33,141 bases of DNA from Deltaproteobacteria bacterium (GTDB lineage Bacteria > Desulfobacterota > Syntrophobacteria > BM002), in NCBI GenBank assembly GCA_020353215.1, contig CP070692.1, positions 352,933 through 386,073 on the forward strand, given 5' to 3'. The position numbers and the translations under genes are program-made. How positions within the stretch are numbered: position 1 is the stretch's first letter; every line of letters begins with the position of its first letter. The notes below the pieces were generated by a model. The model did no database searches and was not told where the DNA came from. It was given only the letters and a program-made list of their open reading frames with translations. Shown in pieces: positions 16,182 to 22,400 of this stretch.

Positions 16182-17654
16182 ATGGTAAAGAGAAATCCAA
16201 GAGGCGGTCATTCCAACCTGCAGAGGGGTGGTGTGGCTTTTGGGATGCTGGTGCTCTTACTTGTGATCGCACCGATGCTTCAAGAAGGTGTCCGAGCGGC
16301 GGAGAAGTCGGTAAAACCCTATCCACATGCACCTGTATCCTTCACCGAGCTCGTAGAACAGGTAAAGGAGGTGGTGGTCAACATATCCACAACCAAGATC
16401 ATAAGACGGGAGGCCACGCCGCATCCCTTTGGTCCGAGGGGACCATTTCGCGATTTTTTTGGCGACGAGTTCTTTGACAGGTTTTTTGGACAAATTCCCA
16501 GGGAACGTAAACAGCGTAGCCTCGGCTCCGGATTTATCATCGACCCGGAAGCGGGCTTTGTTCTGACTAACAACCACGTGGTCGCCAATGCCGACGAGAT
16601 CACAGTACGATTAGAGAACGGCAAGGAGTTCGACGCCGATGTGGTGGGGCGGGACCCCAAGACGGATCTGGCCCTGATCAGAACAAAAACGACTCTTGCG
16701 ACACCAAACAGGGCACCGCTGGGGGACTCGGATAAGTCTCAGATCGGGGAGTGGGTCATGGCAATAGGCAACCCCTTCGGTTTGGAGCGGACAGTGACTG
16801 TGGGTATTCTCAGTGCCAAGGGCAGGGTGATCGGCGCTGGACCGTACGATGATTTTCTCCAGACTGATGCCGCCATAAACCCCGGCAATAGTGGTGGACC
16901 TCTTTTCAACATGAGGGGAGAGGTGATCGGGATCAATACTGCCATCGTAGCTTCGGGACAAGGCATTGGCTTTGCCATACCCATTAACGTTGCCAAGGAA
17001 TTGTTGCCGCAGCTGAAGGAGGGCAAAGTAGTTCGTGGTTGGCTTGGAGTGAGCATCCAGGAAGTGACGCCGGAGATTGCCAATTCATTCAATTTGAAAG
17101 AGGCAAAGGGGGCTTTGGTTGCAAATGTTTTTGCCGATTCACCCGCAGAAAAGGGAGGAATCAAACATGGAGACATAATCATCGCCTTTGGTGGAAAAGA
17201 GGTTACTTCTCACCACGAATTGAGCAGAATAGTAGGTAATACGAAACCGGACAAACGAGTCAAAGTAAAGATTATAAGGGGAAAGAAGACCAAAACGCTT
17301 ACGGTTAAATTGGGGACGATGCCTGATGAGTTTCCGCCGACCGCCAAATCAACCACCGTGGAACTCGGTCTGTCCGTTCAGACATTGACTCCGGAGTTGG
17401 CAGAGCGGTTCGAATGGTCCAGAGACGAACAAGGTGTCATTGTTACGGCAATAGAACCCGGATCTCCGGGAGCGGAGGCAAGTCCTGCTCTACGTCGCGG
17501 CGATCTCATCAAGGAGATAGACCACAAGCCGGTGAAAACGGTGTCTGACTATACGCGACTAGTCACAGAAGCCAAAGGACAGGATTCCCTGCTGCTTTTC
17601 GTCAGAAGAGGCGATCGAACCTTCTACGTGACCGTAGAACAGAAGTCCGAGTAA
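16182..17654 (+). CDS. HtrA/DegP-type periplasmic serine protease
   Basis: A 490-residue serine protease/chaperone for misfolded envelope proteins. The N-terminus is a signal sequence (hydrophobic 18-32, followed by ...EGVRAAEK, with probable cleavage after residue 39 or 40). The trypsin-like domain has the triad His132 (TNNHVVANADE), Asp162 (DPKTDLALI) and Ser237 (NPGNSGGP). Two PDZ domains follow (about 285-375 and 390-480). ATG 16182 is chosen because AAAGGAG lies upstream and the signal sequence begins there; an in-frame start at 16122 would bury it. A possible promoter is at 15912. Hsp20 lies downstream after 400 bases, giving a small protein-quality-control neighbourhood with Pcm at 11574. 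Confidence 0.95.
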   Translation: MVKRNPRGGHSNLQRGGVAFGMLVLLLVIAPMLQEGVRAAEKSVKPYPHAPVSFTELVEQVKEVVVNISTTKIIRREATPHPFGPRGPFRDFFGDEFFDRFFGQIPRERKQRSLGSGFIIDPEAGFVLTNNHVVANADEITVRLENGKEFDADVVGRDPKTDLALIRTKTTLATPNRAPLGDSDKSQIGEWVMAIGNPFGLERTVTVGILSAKGRVIGAGPYDDFLQTDAAINPGNSGGPLFNMRGEVIGINTAIVASGQGIGFAIPINVAKELLPQLKEGKVVRGWLGVSIQEVTPEIANSFNLKEAKGALVANVFADSPAEKGGIKHGDIIIAFGGKEVTSHHELSRIVGNTKPDKRVKVKIIRGKKTKTLTVKLGTMPDEFPPTAKSTTVELGLSVQTLTPELAERFEWSRDEQGVIVTAIEPGSPGAEASPALRRGDLIKEIDHKPVKTVSDYTRLVTEAKGQDSLLLFVRRGDRTFYVTVEQKSE

Positions 17655-17980
17655 ACACGAGACGGGGATTGCGCAAGAATCTGCAGGTAGGCTGCCTGCG
17701 AAGTTCTGCTGTTCGATGGTCGTTATTCAATACCCGCTCGAATTGAATTTACCTCTAAGCTAGCCTTTATGGCCATGAGGGGGCGGGCCGAAGCCAGGAG
17801 TTGAGTCTGGTATGCGGCCCTGTCCCCTTCTTTTTGTGTCCTCTCATCCCAGCTCCGGTTCACGACGGAAAGGGGCATCCGCAGCCAATGGAAGATCGAG
17901 GTGTCGAAGTAACGGCGCAGTGAAACATTTAAGTTTAACACTATGTTTTTAAAGATAAAATATAAAAAGACGTTACACCT
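17655..17980. other. Intergenic stretch without a recognisable gene
   Basis: A small stem (GCAGG...CCTGC, about 17682-17700) just after the HtrA stop lacks a T-run. Short open frames on the minus strand carry no motif. I see nothing else until the AT-rich region upstream of Hsp20. Confidence 0.5.
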
Positions 17981-17981
17981 C

Positions 17982-18009
17982 TTGACCTCCAGGAAACGAT
18001 GATTAAATT
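17982..18009 (+). promoter_or_regulatory. Possible sigma-70 promoter for Hsp20
   Basis: TTGACC (17982-17987) and TAAATT (18004-18009) have 16 bases between them, in AT-rich DNA about 50 bases before the Hsp20 ATG. It does not fit the heat-shock sigma-32 consensus well. Confidence 0.4.
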
Positions 18010-18060
18010 ATTTACAAATAAATTTGATCACATGAAAACTGGATTAAGGAGGTAAGAACA

Positions 18061-18504
18061 ATGTTTGAGTTAATACCATGGAGAAACTACAGAGCGTCCC
18101 TTGTTCGACCTAGGAAAGACCTGTTCGACTGGGTTTTCAACGAAGTCGAGGTGCCACGTATCTGGGAAACCGAGAGGGAGTGGGTACCGGCATTCGATGT
18201 CTCCGAGACTGAGAGTGAAATAATCGTCAGGGCAGAGCTTCCTGGTATGGATGTAGCGGACATTGATATTACCCTCACCGATGGGCTGCTCACCTTAAAA
18301 GGGGAAAAGAAGCAGGAGAAGGAGGACGAACGGGAAAACTACCACAGATTGGAAAGACGGTACGGGTCCTTTTCCAGGACGCTGGCTCTGCCGAAGGTGG
18401 TGAAAGCAGAGGCCATCGACGCCAGTTACAAAGACGGCGTCCTCACCGTGACTTTACCCAAAGGTGACGAGCACAAGCCTAAGAAGATCGAGGTGAAGAG
18501 CTGA
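18061..18504 (+). CDS. Hsp20 family small heat-shock protein
   Basis: A 147-residue holdase chaperone that keeps unfolding proteins soluble without ATP. The alpha-crystallin domain runs from about residue 40 (PAFDVSETESEIIVRAELPG) to about 140, and contains the YGSFSRTLALP segment and the conserved GVLTVTLPK (the A-x-x-n-GVL motif). The C-terminal tail KPKKIEV contains an Ile-x-Val of the type used for oligomer contacts. GGAGG lies upstream of the ATG. A perfect 7-bp hairpin (18521-18537) follows the stop codon. It is probably co-transcribed with the small membrane protein at 18620. Confidence 0.95.
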   Translation: MFELIPWRNYRASLVRPRKDLFDWVFNEVEVPRIWETEREWVPAFDVSETESEIIVRAELPGMDVADIDITLTDGLLTLKGEKKQEKEDERENYHRLERRYGSFSRTLALPKVVKAEAIDASYKDGVLTVTLPKGDEHKPKKIEVKS

Positions 18505-18520
18505 TCGGGCTCAAGCCGCG

Positions 18521-18537
18521 GCCAGATTAGATCTGGC
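18521..18537 (+). other. Hairpin after Hsp20
   Basis: GCCAGAT-tag-ATCTGGC forms a perfect seven-base-pair stem 17 bases after the Hsp20 stop. There is no T-run, so it is more likely an mRNA-stability or processing hairpin than a terminator. Confidence 0.45.
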
Positions 18538-18619
18538 GACTTGGATGGGAACGGGCGTGTCTTGTGAGAGATAAGATGCGCCCACCCCAACCGGATAACG
18601 ACCCAAGAGGCGAAAAGCA

Positions 18620-18880
18620 ATGAGGGAGTCGATGAAAGGTTTTTCTCTGTATATACCTGGAATTATCTTTATTATACTTGGTTTGCTCGTAGTGCTTTTT
18701 CCCATGCTGCTGGTGGGCTTATTTTCAGCCATCCTTATTCTGTTGGGCATTGCGGGTATTTCTTTGGGCCATCGGTTGAGAAGAACTCAGAGACATACTG
18801 GATCGACTATGGACCGGGAATATGTCGGCCCGGCTACGGCAGGATGGGGGCAGCGTATCTTCGTCCATCGTCGGTGGTAA
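18620..18880 (+). CDS. Small membrane protein (DUF3096/HdeD-like)
   Basis: An 86-residue protein with two closely packed hydrophobic helices (about 9-28 and 31-49: LYIPGIIFIILGLLVVLF and then LVGLFSAILILLG) and a basic, polar tail. The pattern recalls small two-helix stress membrane proteins such as DUF3096 or one half of HdeD; the match is by shape, not by a diagnostic motif. ATG 18620 and ATG 18632 are both possible; neither has a strong ribosome site. It lies between Hsp20 and a strong terminator, so it probably ends the Hsp20 transcript. Confidence 0.65.
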   Translation: MRESMKGFSLYIPGIIFIILGLLVVLFPMLLVGLFSAILILLGIAGISLGHRLRRTQRHTGSTMDREYVGPATAGWGQRIFVHRRW

Positions 18881-18925
18881 CATTTAGCCAGAATCCAAAC
18901 CGGTCTTGCCGGTATGGTCAATATA

Positions 18926-18966
18926 GAAAAAACCCCACCAGCTTTTCCGGCTGGTGGGGTTTTTTA
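18926..18966. terminator. Strong bidirectional intrinsic terminator
   Basis: CCCCACCAGC (18933-18942) pairs perfectly with GCTGGTGGGG (18950-18959) across a seven-base loop. T6 follows on the plus strand, and the A-run before the stem gives a T-run on the minus strand. It ends the Hsp20 unit from the left and the molybdopterin-binding gene from the right. Confidence 0.92.
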
Positions 18967-19025
18967 CCACGGCCTGCCAGAATGTTCCGACCTTTGGTCG
19001 GGGACGAATGGCGAGCGGGGTCTTA

Positions 19026-20063
19026 TCAGACGGTGCTTCCCTTGCCGAAGGGGCAGTGTGGATAGACGCACTCGTCGCAATCAAGGCACAAGCCCCCATG
19101 ACCCATGAAAGCGAGCTCGGCTTTGCCAACCCGCTCCCCCGCAAGGATTCTGGGAAGAACCAGATCCAGCACCGTGATTTGGTGATAGAGTCCGCAGGCG
19201 GGCACTCCAAGAAGTGATACGTCCCCCAGGTATGCCACCAGAAACATGGAGCCGGGAAGAGCAGGGGCACCATAGTGCATCTCATCTGCTCCGGCCAGTC
19301 GAATCCCCTGTCGGGTGACATCGTCCGGGTCTACACTCATCCCACCGCTCAAAAGGAGCAGATCGCAGCCCCTGTTTCGCTGGGAGCAGATCAGCCGAGC
19401 GATCGCTTCTGAATCATCCGGGGCAAAGTCCATGGCCACTACCTCTGAGCCCAACGCTTGCACCTTTTCAGTGAGAATGGGAGCAAAGCGATCCTCGATG
19501 AGACCGTGGTAGACTTCGTTTCCGGTGATTGTCACACCCACCTTGGCACTCCGCAACGGCCGAACACGAAGAACTGCTCCATTCTGCCGAGCTATGGCGG
19601 CAGCACGCTCAATGGGAGCGCGTTTCATCACCAACGGGATGGCCCTGGTTCCGGCCACCAGATCCCCCTCTTTCACCAGGGTGTGGTTGTGAAGGGTGGC
19701 GCACATGACCTCGTCCACCATGTTGAAAGCAGCAAGTGCGGCTACGTCTACTGCGAGCAAGCCGTCTAGTCCTGCAAGCAGACTGATCTTTCCCTCACGT
19801 GGACCATCCGTCCAGACAATCCCATCTCCGGCCAACGCTGTGGCCAGGATAACCGCCGCCTCGTTCTCGTGAATTTCATCCTCGGCCAGATCAATGACGT
19901 AGAGGTGGTTTTTCCCCAACCGCTGAAGATGGCAAAGGTCGACTTCACATACAGTGTGTCCCCTTCTGAAAGCAGGACCCTTGAATTCACCCGGACGAAT
20001 CTCGGTGATATCGTGGGCCAGTTTGTGGCCTACAGCGTCTTTGAGGTCCAAAGTTTTCAACAC
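19026..20063 (-). CDS. Molybdopterin-binding (MoeA/MogA-like) protein with four-cysteine tail
   Basis: A 345-residue protein with a molybdopterin-binding (MoCF) domain in its second half: VGVTITGNEVYHG (about 182-194) and LLLLSGGMSVDPDDVT (about 235-250) match the G-N-E-v and S-G-G-x-S-x-G-x-x-D blocks of MoeA/MogA. The first half resembles the N-terminal part of MoeA-type proteins from anaerobes. The last 20 residues hold Cys326, Cys329, Cys332 and Cys337 (C-x2-C-x2-C-x4-C), a likely metal or Fe-S site absent from canonical MoeA. The GTG start at 20063 has GGAG nine bases upstream. It follows FmdE on the same strand, so both probably serve molybdenum or tungsten cofactor handling. Confidence 0.85.
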   Translation of the reverse strand: MLKTLDLKDAVGHKLAHDITEIRPGEFKGPAFRRGHTVCEVDLCHLQRLGKNHLYVIDLAEDEIHENEAAVILATALAGDGIVWTDGPREGKISLLAGLDGLLAVDVAALAAFNMVDEVMCATLHNHTLVKEGDLVAGTRAIPLVMKRAPIERAAAIARQNGAVLRVRPLRSAKVGVTITGNEVYHGLIEDRFAPILTEKVQALGSEVVAMDFAPDDSEAIARLICSQRNRGCDLLLLSGGMSVDPDDVTRQGIRLAGADEMHYGAPALPGSMFLVAYLGDVSLLGVPACGLYHQITVLDLVLPRILAGERVGKAELAFMGHGGLCLDCDECVYPHCPFGKGSTV

Positions 20064-20204
20064 TGGGCTGTCTCCTATGGCAATTAGCTCTCATCCCGCG
20101 ACAAAGGCGAGACAGGAGGTCGGGCGAAAAGCCCATTGAGCCCTTGAAGCTATTCCCTGTCTTGCTCGTCTCCGTCGTCTCGCGGTATACTTATGCCTGA
20201 AGCC

Positions 20205-20254
20205 TACTGCTCACCACTTACCGTTCACTGTTTACTGCCTGCTGCTTGCTGTCA
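20205..20254 (-). repeat. Micro-repeat overlapping the 3' end of FmdE
   Basis: On the minus strand the sequence is made of AGCAAGCAGCAGGCAGTAAACAG- and GGTAAGTGGTGAGC-type units, the same family as at 3316-3386. It encodes the last ~11 residues of FmdE (SKQQAVNSER and stop), so the repeat has grown into, or replaced, the gene's end. Confidence 0.6.
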
Positions 20255-20880
20255 GGCGGCACTGGGGCCAAATCCATGTCGGGCCAACTAACCTCCTTGG
20301 CATCACTAAAATATGCGCCCTGTCCACAGGGACGACAAAGGATGTCTCCCTCCACCACCACTTCACGCTGATCCCGAACCACCTGGCCGCAACTGGTGCA
20401 AGAGACCTTGCGCCGGGTAGGCCCGGGTAGGTCGAAGTCGCTGAGCGAAACCTGGACCCGTTGAACCCGGAACAAAACGGAATCCGGCATTCGGCGGTAA
20501 GCTTCCAGTTGCTGCCGGTATTTCTCGGTAACCTCCGGAGCATAGACAAAGGCAAGATCTCGGGCTTCCTCAGTGGAAAGCACCCGGTAGGCTTTATCCG
20601 TTTCCAGGTTGACGAAGGTGGCGGCCATGATGCCATAGTCCATAAATTTGAGCGAGCGTCGCCCCAACTTAGCTCCGGTCACGTGGGCAACTGCATCTGC
20701 GATGCAACGGTCCATCTCCACATAGACAATGAGCTTTTTTATCTGGTGGCGACTGCTCGGATCGTCAAGGCCAATGAGGCGACTGCCCAGTATGGCCATC
20801 CGAACGCCCACCACCTGCCCTGGACAGAGATGACCGTGAGCCTCAGCAGAAGTTGTCAAGAGCTCTTCGAATGACTTCAT
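20218..20880 (-). CDS. FmdE family protein with C-terminal zinc ribbon
   Basis: A 220-residue protein of the FmdE (formylmethanofuran dehydrogenase subunit E) family, common in sulfate reducers and methanogens and thought to act around molybdenum/tungsten formate or formylmethanofuran enzymes. The N-terminal motif HGHLCPG gives candidate ligands His15, His17 and Cys19; MDRCIADAV with Cys59 and KLGRRSLKFMDYG are also typical. A treble-clef type zinc site is formed by Cys161/Cys164 and Cys182/Cys185. ATG 20880 is chosen because AGGAGG lies seven bases upstream; a start at 20904 would add eight residues. The C-terminal tail is repeat-encoded. A palindrome and a terminator-like hairpin lie upstream, suggesting control by a metal-responsive repressor. 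Confidence 0.9.
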   Translation of the reverse strand: MKSFEELLTTSAEAHGHLCPGQVVGVRMAILGSRLIGLDDPSSRHQIKKLIVYVEMDRCIADAVAHVTGAKLGRRSLKFMDYGIMAATFVNLETDKAYRVLSTEEARDLAFVYAPEVTEKYRQQLEAYRRMPDSVLFRVQRVQVSLSDFDLPGPTRRKVSCTSCGQVVRDQREVVVEGDILCRPCGQGAYFSDAKEVSWPDMDLAPVPPDSKQQAVNSER

Positions 20881-20933
20881 GAAAATTTCCTCCTGAGGCC
20901 TCAAACCTGGCTACCGTGTTTCCCAAATGCATT

Positions 20934-20965
20934 GCTTGCTTATGTTAAAATTAACATAAGCAAGC
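20934..20965. promoter_or_regulatory. 32-bp perfect palindrome upstream of FmdE (probable operator)
   Basis: GCTTGCTTATGTTAA and its exact reverse complement TTAACATAAGCAAGC are separated by two bases. It lies 54 bases upstream of the FmdE start and likely overlaps its promoter. The overall shape (long arms, AT centre) resembles ModE-type molybdate-responsive operators, which would fit the genes, but the exact consensus is not matched from memory. There is no T-run directly after it. Confidence 0.7.
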
Positions 20966-20969
20966 CGGT

Positions 20970-20994
20970 AAAAAAGAGAGGCTCCTAACCTCTC
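20970..20994 (-). terminator. Intrinsic terminator on the minus strand upstream of FmdE
   Basis: On the minus strand GAGAGG-ttaggag-CCTCTC is followed by TTTTTT. No minus-strand gene lies within 570 bases upstream, so it either shields the FmdE promoter from read-through or works as an attenuator in a longer FmdE leader. Confidence 0.6.
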
Positions 20995-21289
20995 GAGATG
21001 ATAATTTTGGGGGAGAACTCCCTGTCGCTTCTACTGAGACACAATCAAATCCTGTTCCTCCAGGGTGATGATTTTACCAGCTTTTCCCCTAGCATTACCA
21101 CAGATTCGTTCTTACGTCTTGTTAATCTTATAATATTCTGACCCGCCAGCTTCAACCCGGGCGTTCCTGGCAACGATAGAGAATACGGCCCCAGGGGACC
21201 AGGTTTTGGATACCCCTAAGAGGGCTGGTTTCGCAAACTGGCATCAAGGAAGATTCCAGGCCAACGTCCTCGCGTCGCTTTGGGAGTCG

Positions 21290-21510
21290 GTGTCCCGAGT
21301 CGTTGGTTATATCAAGGGCAAAAGCGCCATTCACATCGCAAGGGCGTATGCTGGCGACGGGCGTAGCTTCGTAGGTCAGAATTTCTGGGCCAGAGGTTAC
21401 TACCTATCAACGACAGGTCGAGACGAGGAGACCATCCGCAGCTACATCAAAACCAAGAAGAGATGGACCGACAAAACGTTGGACCAACGGAGAACTAAGC
21501 CAATGGCTAC
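21290..21510 (+). pseudogene. C-terminal remnant of an IS200/IS605-family TnpA transposase
   Basis: The frame from about 21290 encodes VSRVVGYIKGKSAIHIARAY, followed by FVGQNFWARGYY and GRDEETIRSYI, which are the conserved C-terminal blocks of Y1 (IS200) transposases, including the helix carrying the catalytic tyrosine region. The N-terminal half with the HUH motif is absent and the flanking codons do not match the family. It is a truncated, inactive copy. It ends just before the promoter of the XRE regulator, so insertion or decay may have shaped that promoter. Confidence 0.72.
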
Positions 21511-21528
21511 GCGAGAACAAAAATGGAC

Positions 21529-21556
21529 TTTACAATGGACCACATTGTGGTATGAT
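21529..21556 (+). promoter_or_regulatory. Sigma-70 promoter with overlapping palindrome
   Basis: TTTACA (21529-21534) and TATGAT (21551-21556) are separated by 16 bases. Between them lies the palindrome CCACA-T-TGTGG (21540-21550), abutting the -10 element. It precedes the XRE regulator gene by 25 bases; self-repression through this site is a reasonable inference. Confidence 0.6.
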
Positions 21557-21580
21557 CAATAAAAAATGAGGAGAGACTCG

Positions 21581-21958
21581 GTGGACAACAAGGAATTTGC
21601 AGAAATACGTCACCGATTGGGAAAATCTCAACGGGAGATGGGTCAACTTCTGGCTGTCTCCGTGAAGGCCATACAGAGTTTCGAGCAAGGGTGGCGAAAC
21701 ATTCCGGCGCATGTGGAAAGGCATATACTGTTCCTCTTGGCCATGAAGAAATCTGGAACAGAGGGCACACCCTGCTGGGTCATTCAGAATTGTCCGACGG
21801 ATTTGAAAGAAAAGTGTCCCGCTTGGGAATTCAAGAGCGGACATCTCTGTTGGTTTATCAACGGGACCATATGTCAGGGAGAAGTTCAAAGAAACTGGCA
21901 GAGTAAGATGGACACATGCCGCAGGTGCAAAGTCTTCAATTCAGCATTTGCCCTTTAG
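21581..21958 (+). CDS. XRE-type helix-turn-helix regulator with cysteine/tryptophan-rich domain
   Basis: A 125-residue protein. Residues 4-55 form an XRE helix-turn-helix (EIRHRLGKSQREMGQLLAVS). The C-terminal part is a compact cysteine domain with Cys65-Trp, Cys71, Cys79-Pro-Ala-Trp, Cys90-Trp, Cys98 and a final CxxC at 113/116, resembling the 'two-CW' domain seen in anaerobes. It probably binds a metal or an Fe-S centre and could act as a redox or metal sensor for the DNA-binding part. GTG 21581 is chosen since AGGAG lies about eight bases upstream; an ATG at 21566 overlaps that site. It is a single-gene unit next to an IS200 remnant; its targets are unknown. Confidence 0.85.
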   Translation: MDNKEFAEIRHRLGKSQREMGQLLAVSVKAIQSFEQGWRNIPAHVERHILFLLAMKKSGTEGTPCWVIQNCPTDLKEKCPAWEFKSGHLCWFINGTICQGEVQRNWQSKMDTCRRCKVFNSAFAL

Positions 21959-22057
21959 GAGGCGCTTTTCGCCAAATCTCTCGCGGGGTCCGTCAACATC
22001 CGACCGGATCCAATCATTACCACCATCCCGTCATCTCAGAGCCCCAATTGTCAACGA

Positions 22058-22390
22058 CTATGCTTTCTCAATCAGCACCCTCCAGTGGTCGCCGAACCTT
22101 TCCTGATCTAATACTCGGTGCCCTTCACCTTGAACCGACTCGGGTACGTTTCTGATCGGATCCCCATCGTCCAGAAGGATTTCCAGAGTTTCCCCTGATT
22201 TCATTCGGTATCGAAAACCTGCTCCTCCCCCGCGCAGCGGGATCTTCGATGGGCCCGGATGCTTCATTTCCGATCGTTTTCCCAACATCTCCAGGACTCC
22301 AGCAGACTGGCGCGGGAAGGAAAGAGACTGAAGGTCCCCTCTGGGGACAGCTGAAAGAGGGTTCTGTTGGACTAAATGTTTTGCTTTCTT
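22058..22390 (-). pseudogene. TusA-like sulfur-carrier remnant
   Basis: The last ~55 codons read like the C-terminal half of a TusA/SirA-family sulfur carrier (MKSGETLEILLDDGDPIRN, then GHRVLDQERFGDHWRVLIEK). Upstream, DLQSLSFPRQSAGVLEML resembles the TusA 'D.rgLsCP.P...l..L' block, but the sulfur-carrying cysteine is phenylalanine and about 25 extra residues separate the two blocks. There is no start codon or ribosome site after the UbiD stop; the only ATG lies within UbiD. I read it as a decayed gene once co-transcribed with UbiD. A divergent functional domain cannot be excluded. Confidence 0.45.
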
Positions 22391-22400
22391 GGTGGAACCG

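Noticed and set aside
17723-17941. 72-codon minus-strand frame between HtrA and Hsp20
   Set aside because: No motif or ribosome site, and no family resemblance; treated as chance.
20934-20965. 32-bp palindrome as an intrinsic terminator
   Set aside because: It has an AT-rich centre and no adjacent T-run; its position just upstream of FmdE fits an operator better.
21206-21562. 118-codon frame as an intact gene
   Set aside because: Only the middle matches an IS200 transposase C-terminus; both ends are unrelated and the catalytic N-terminal half is missing.
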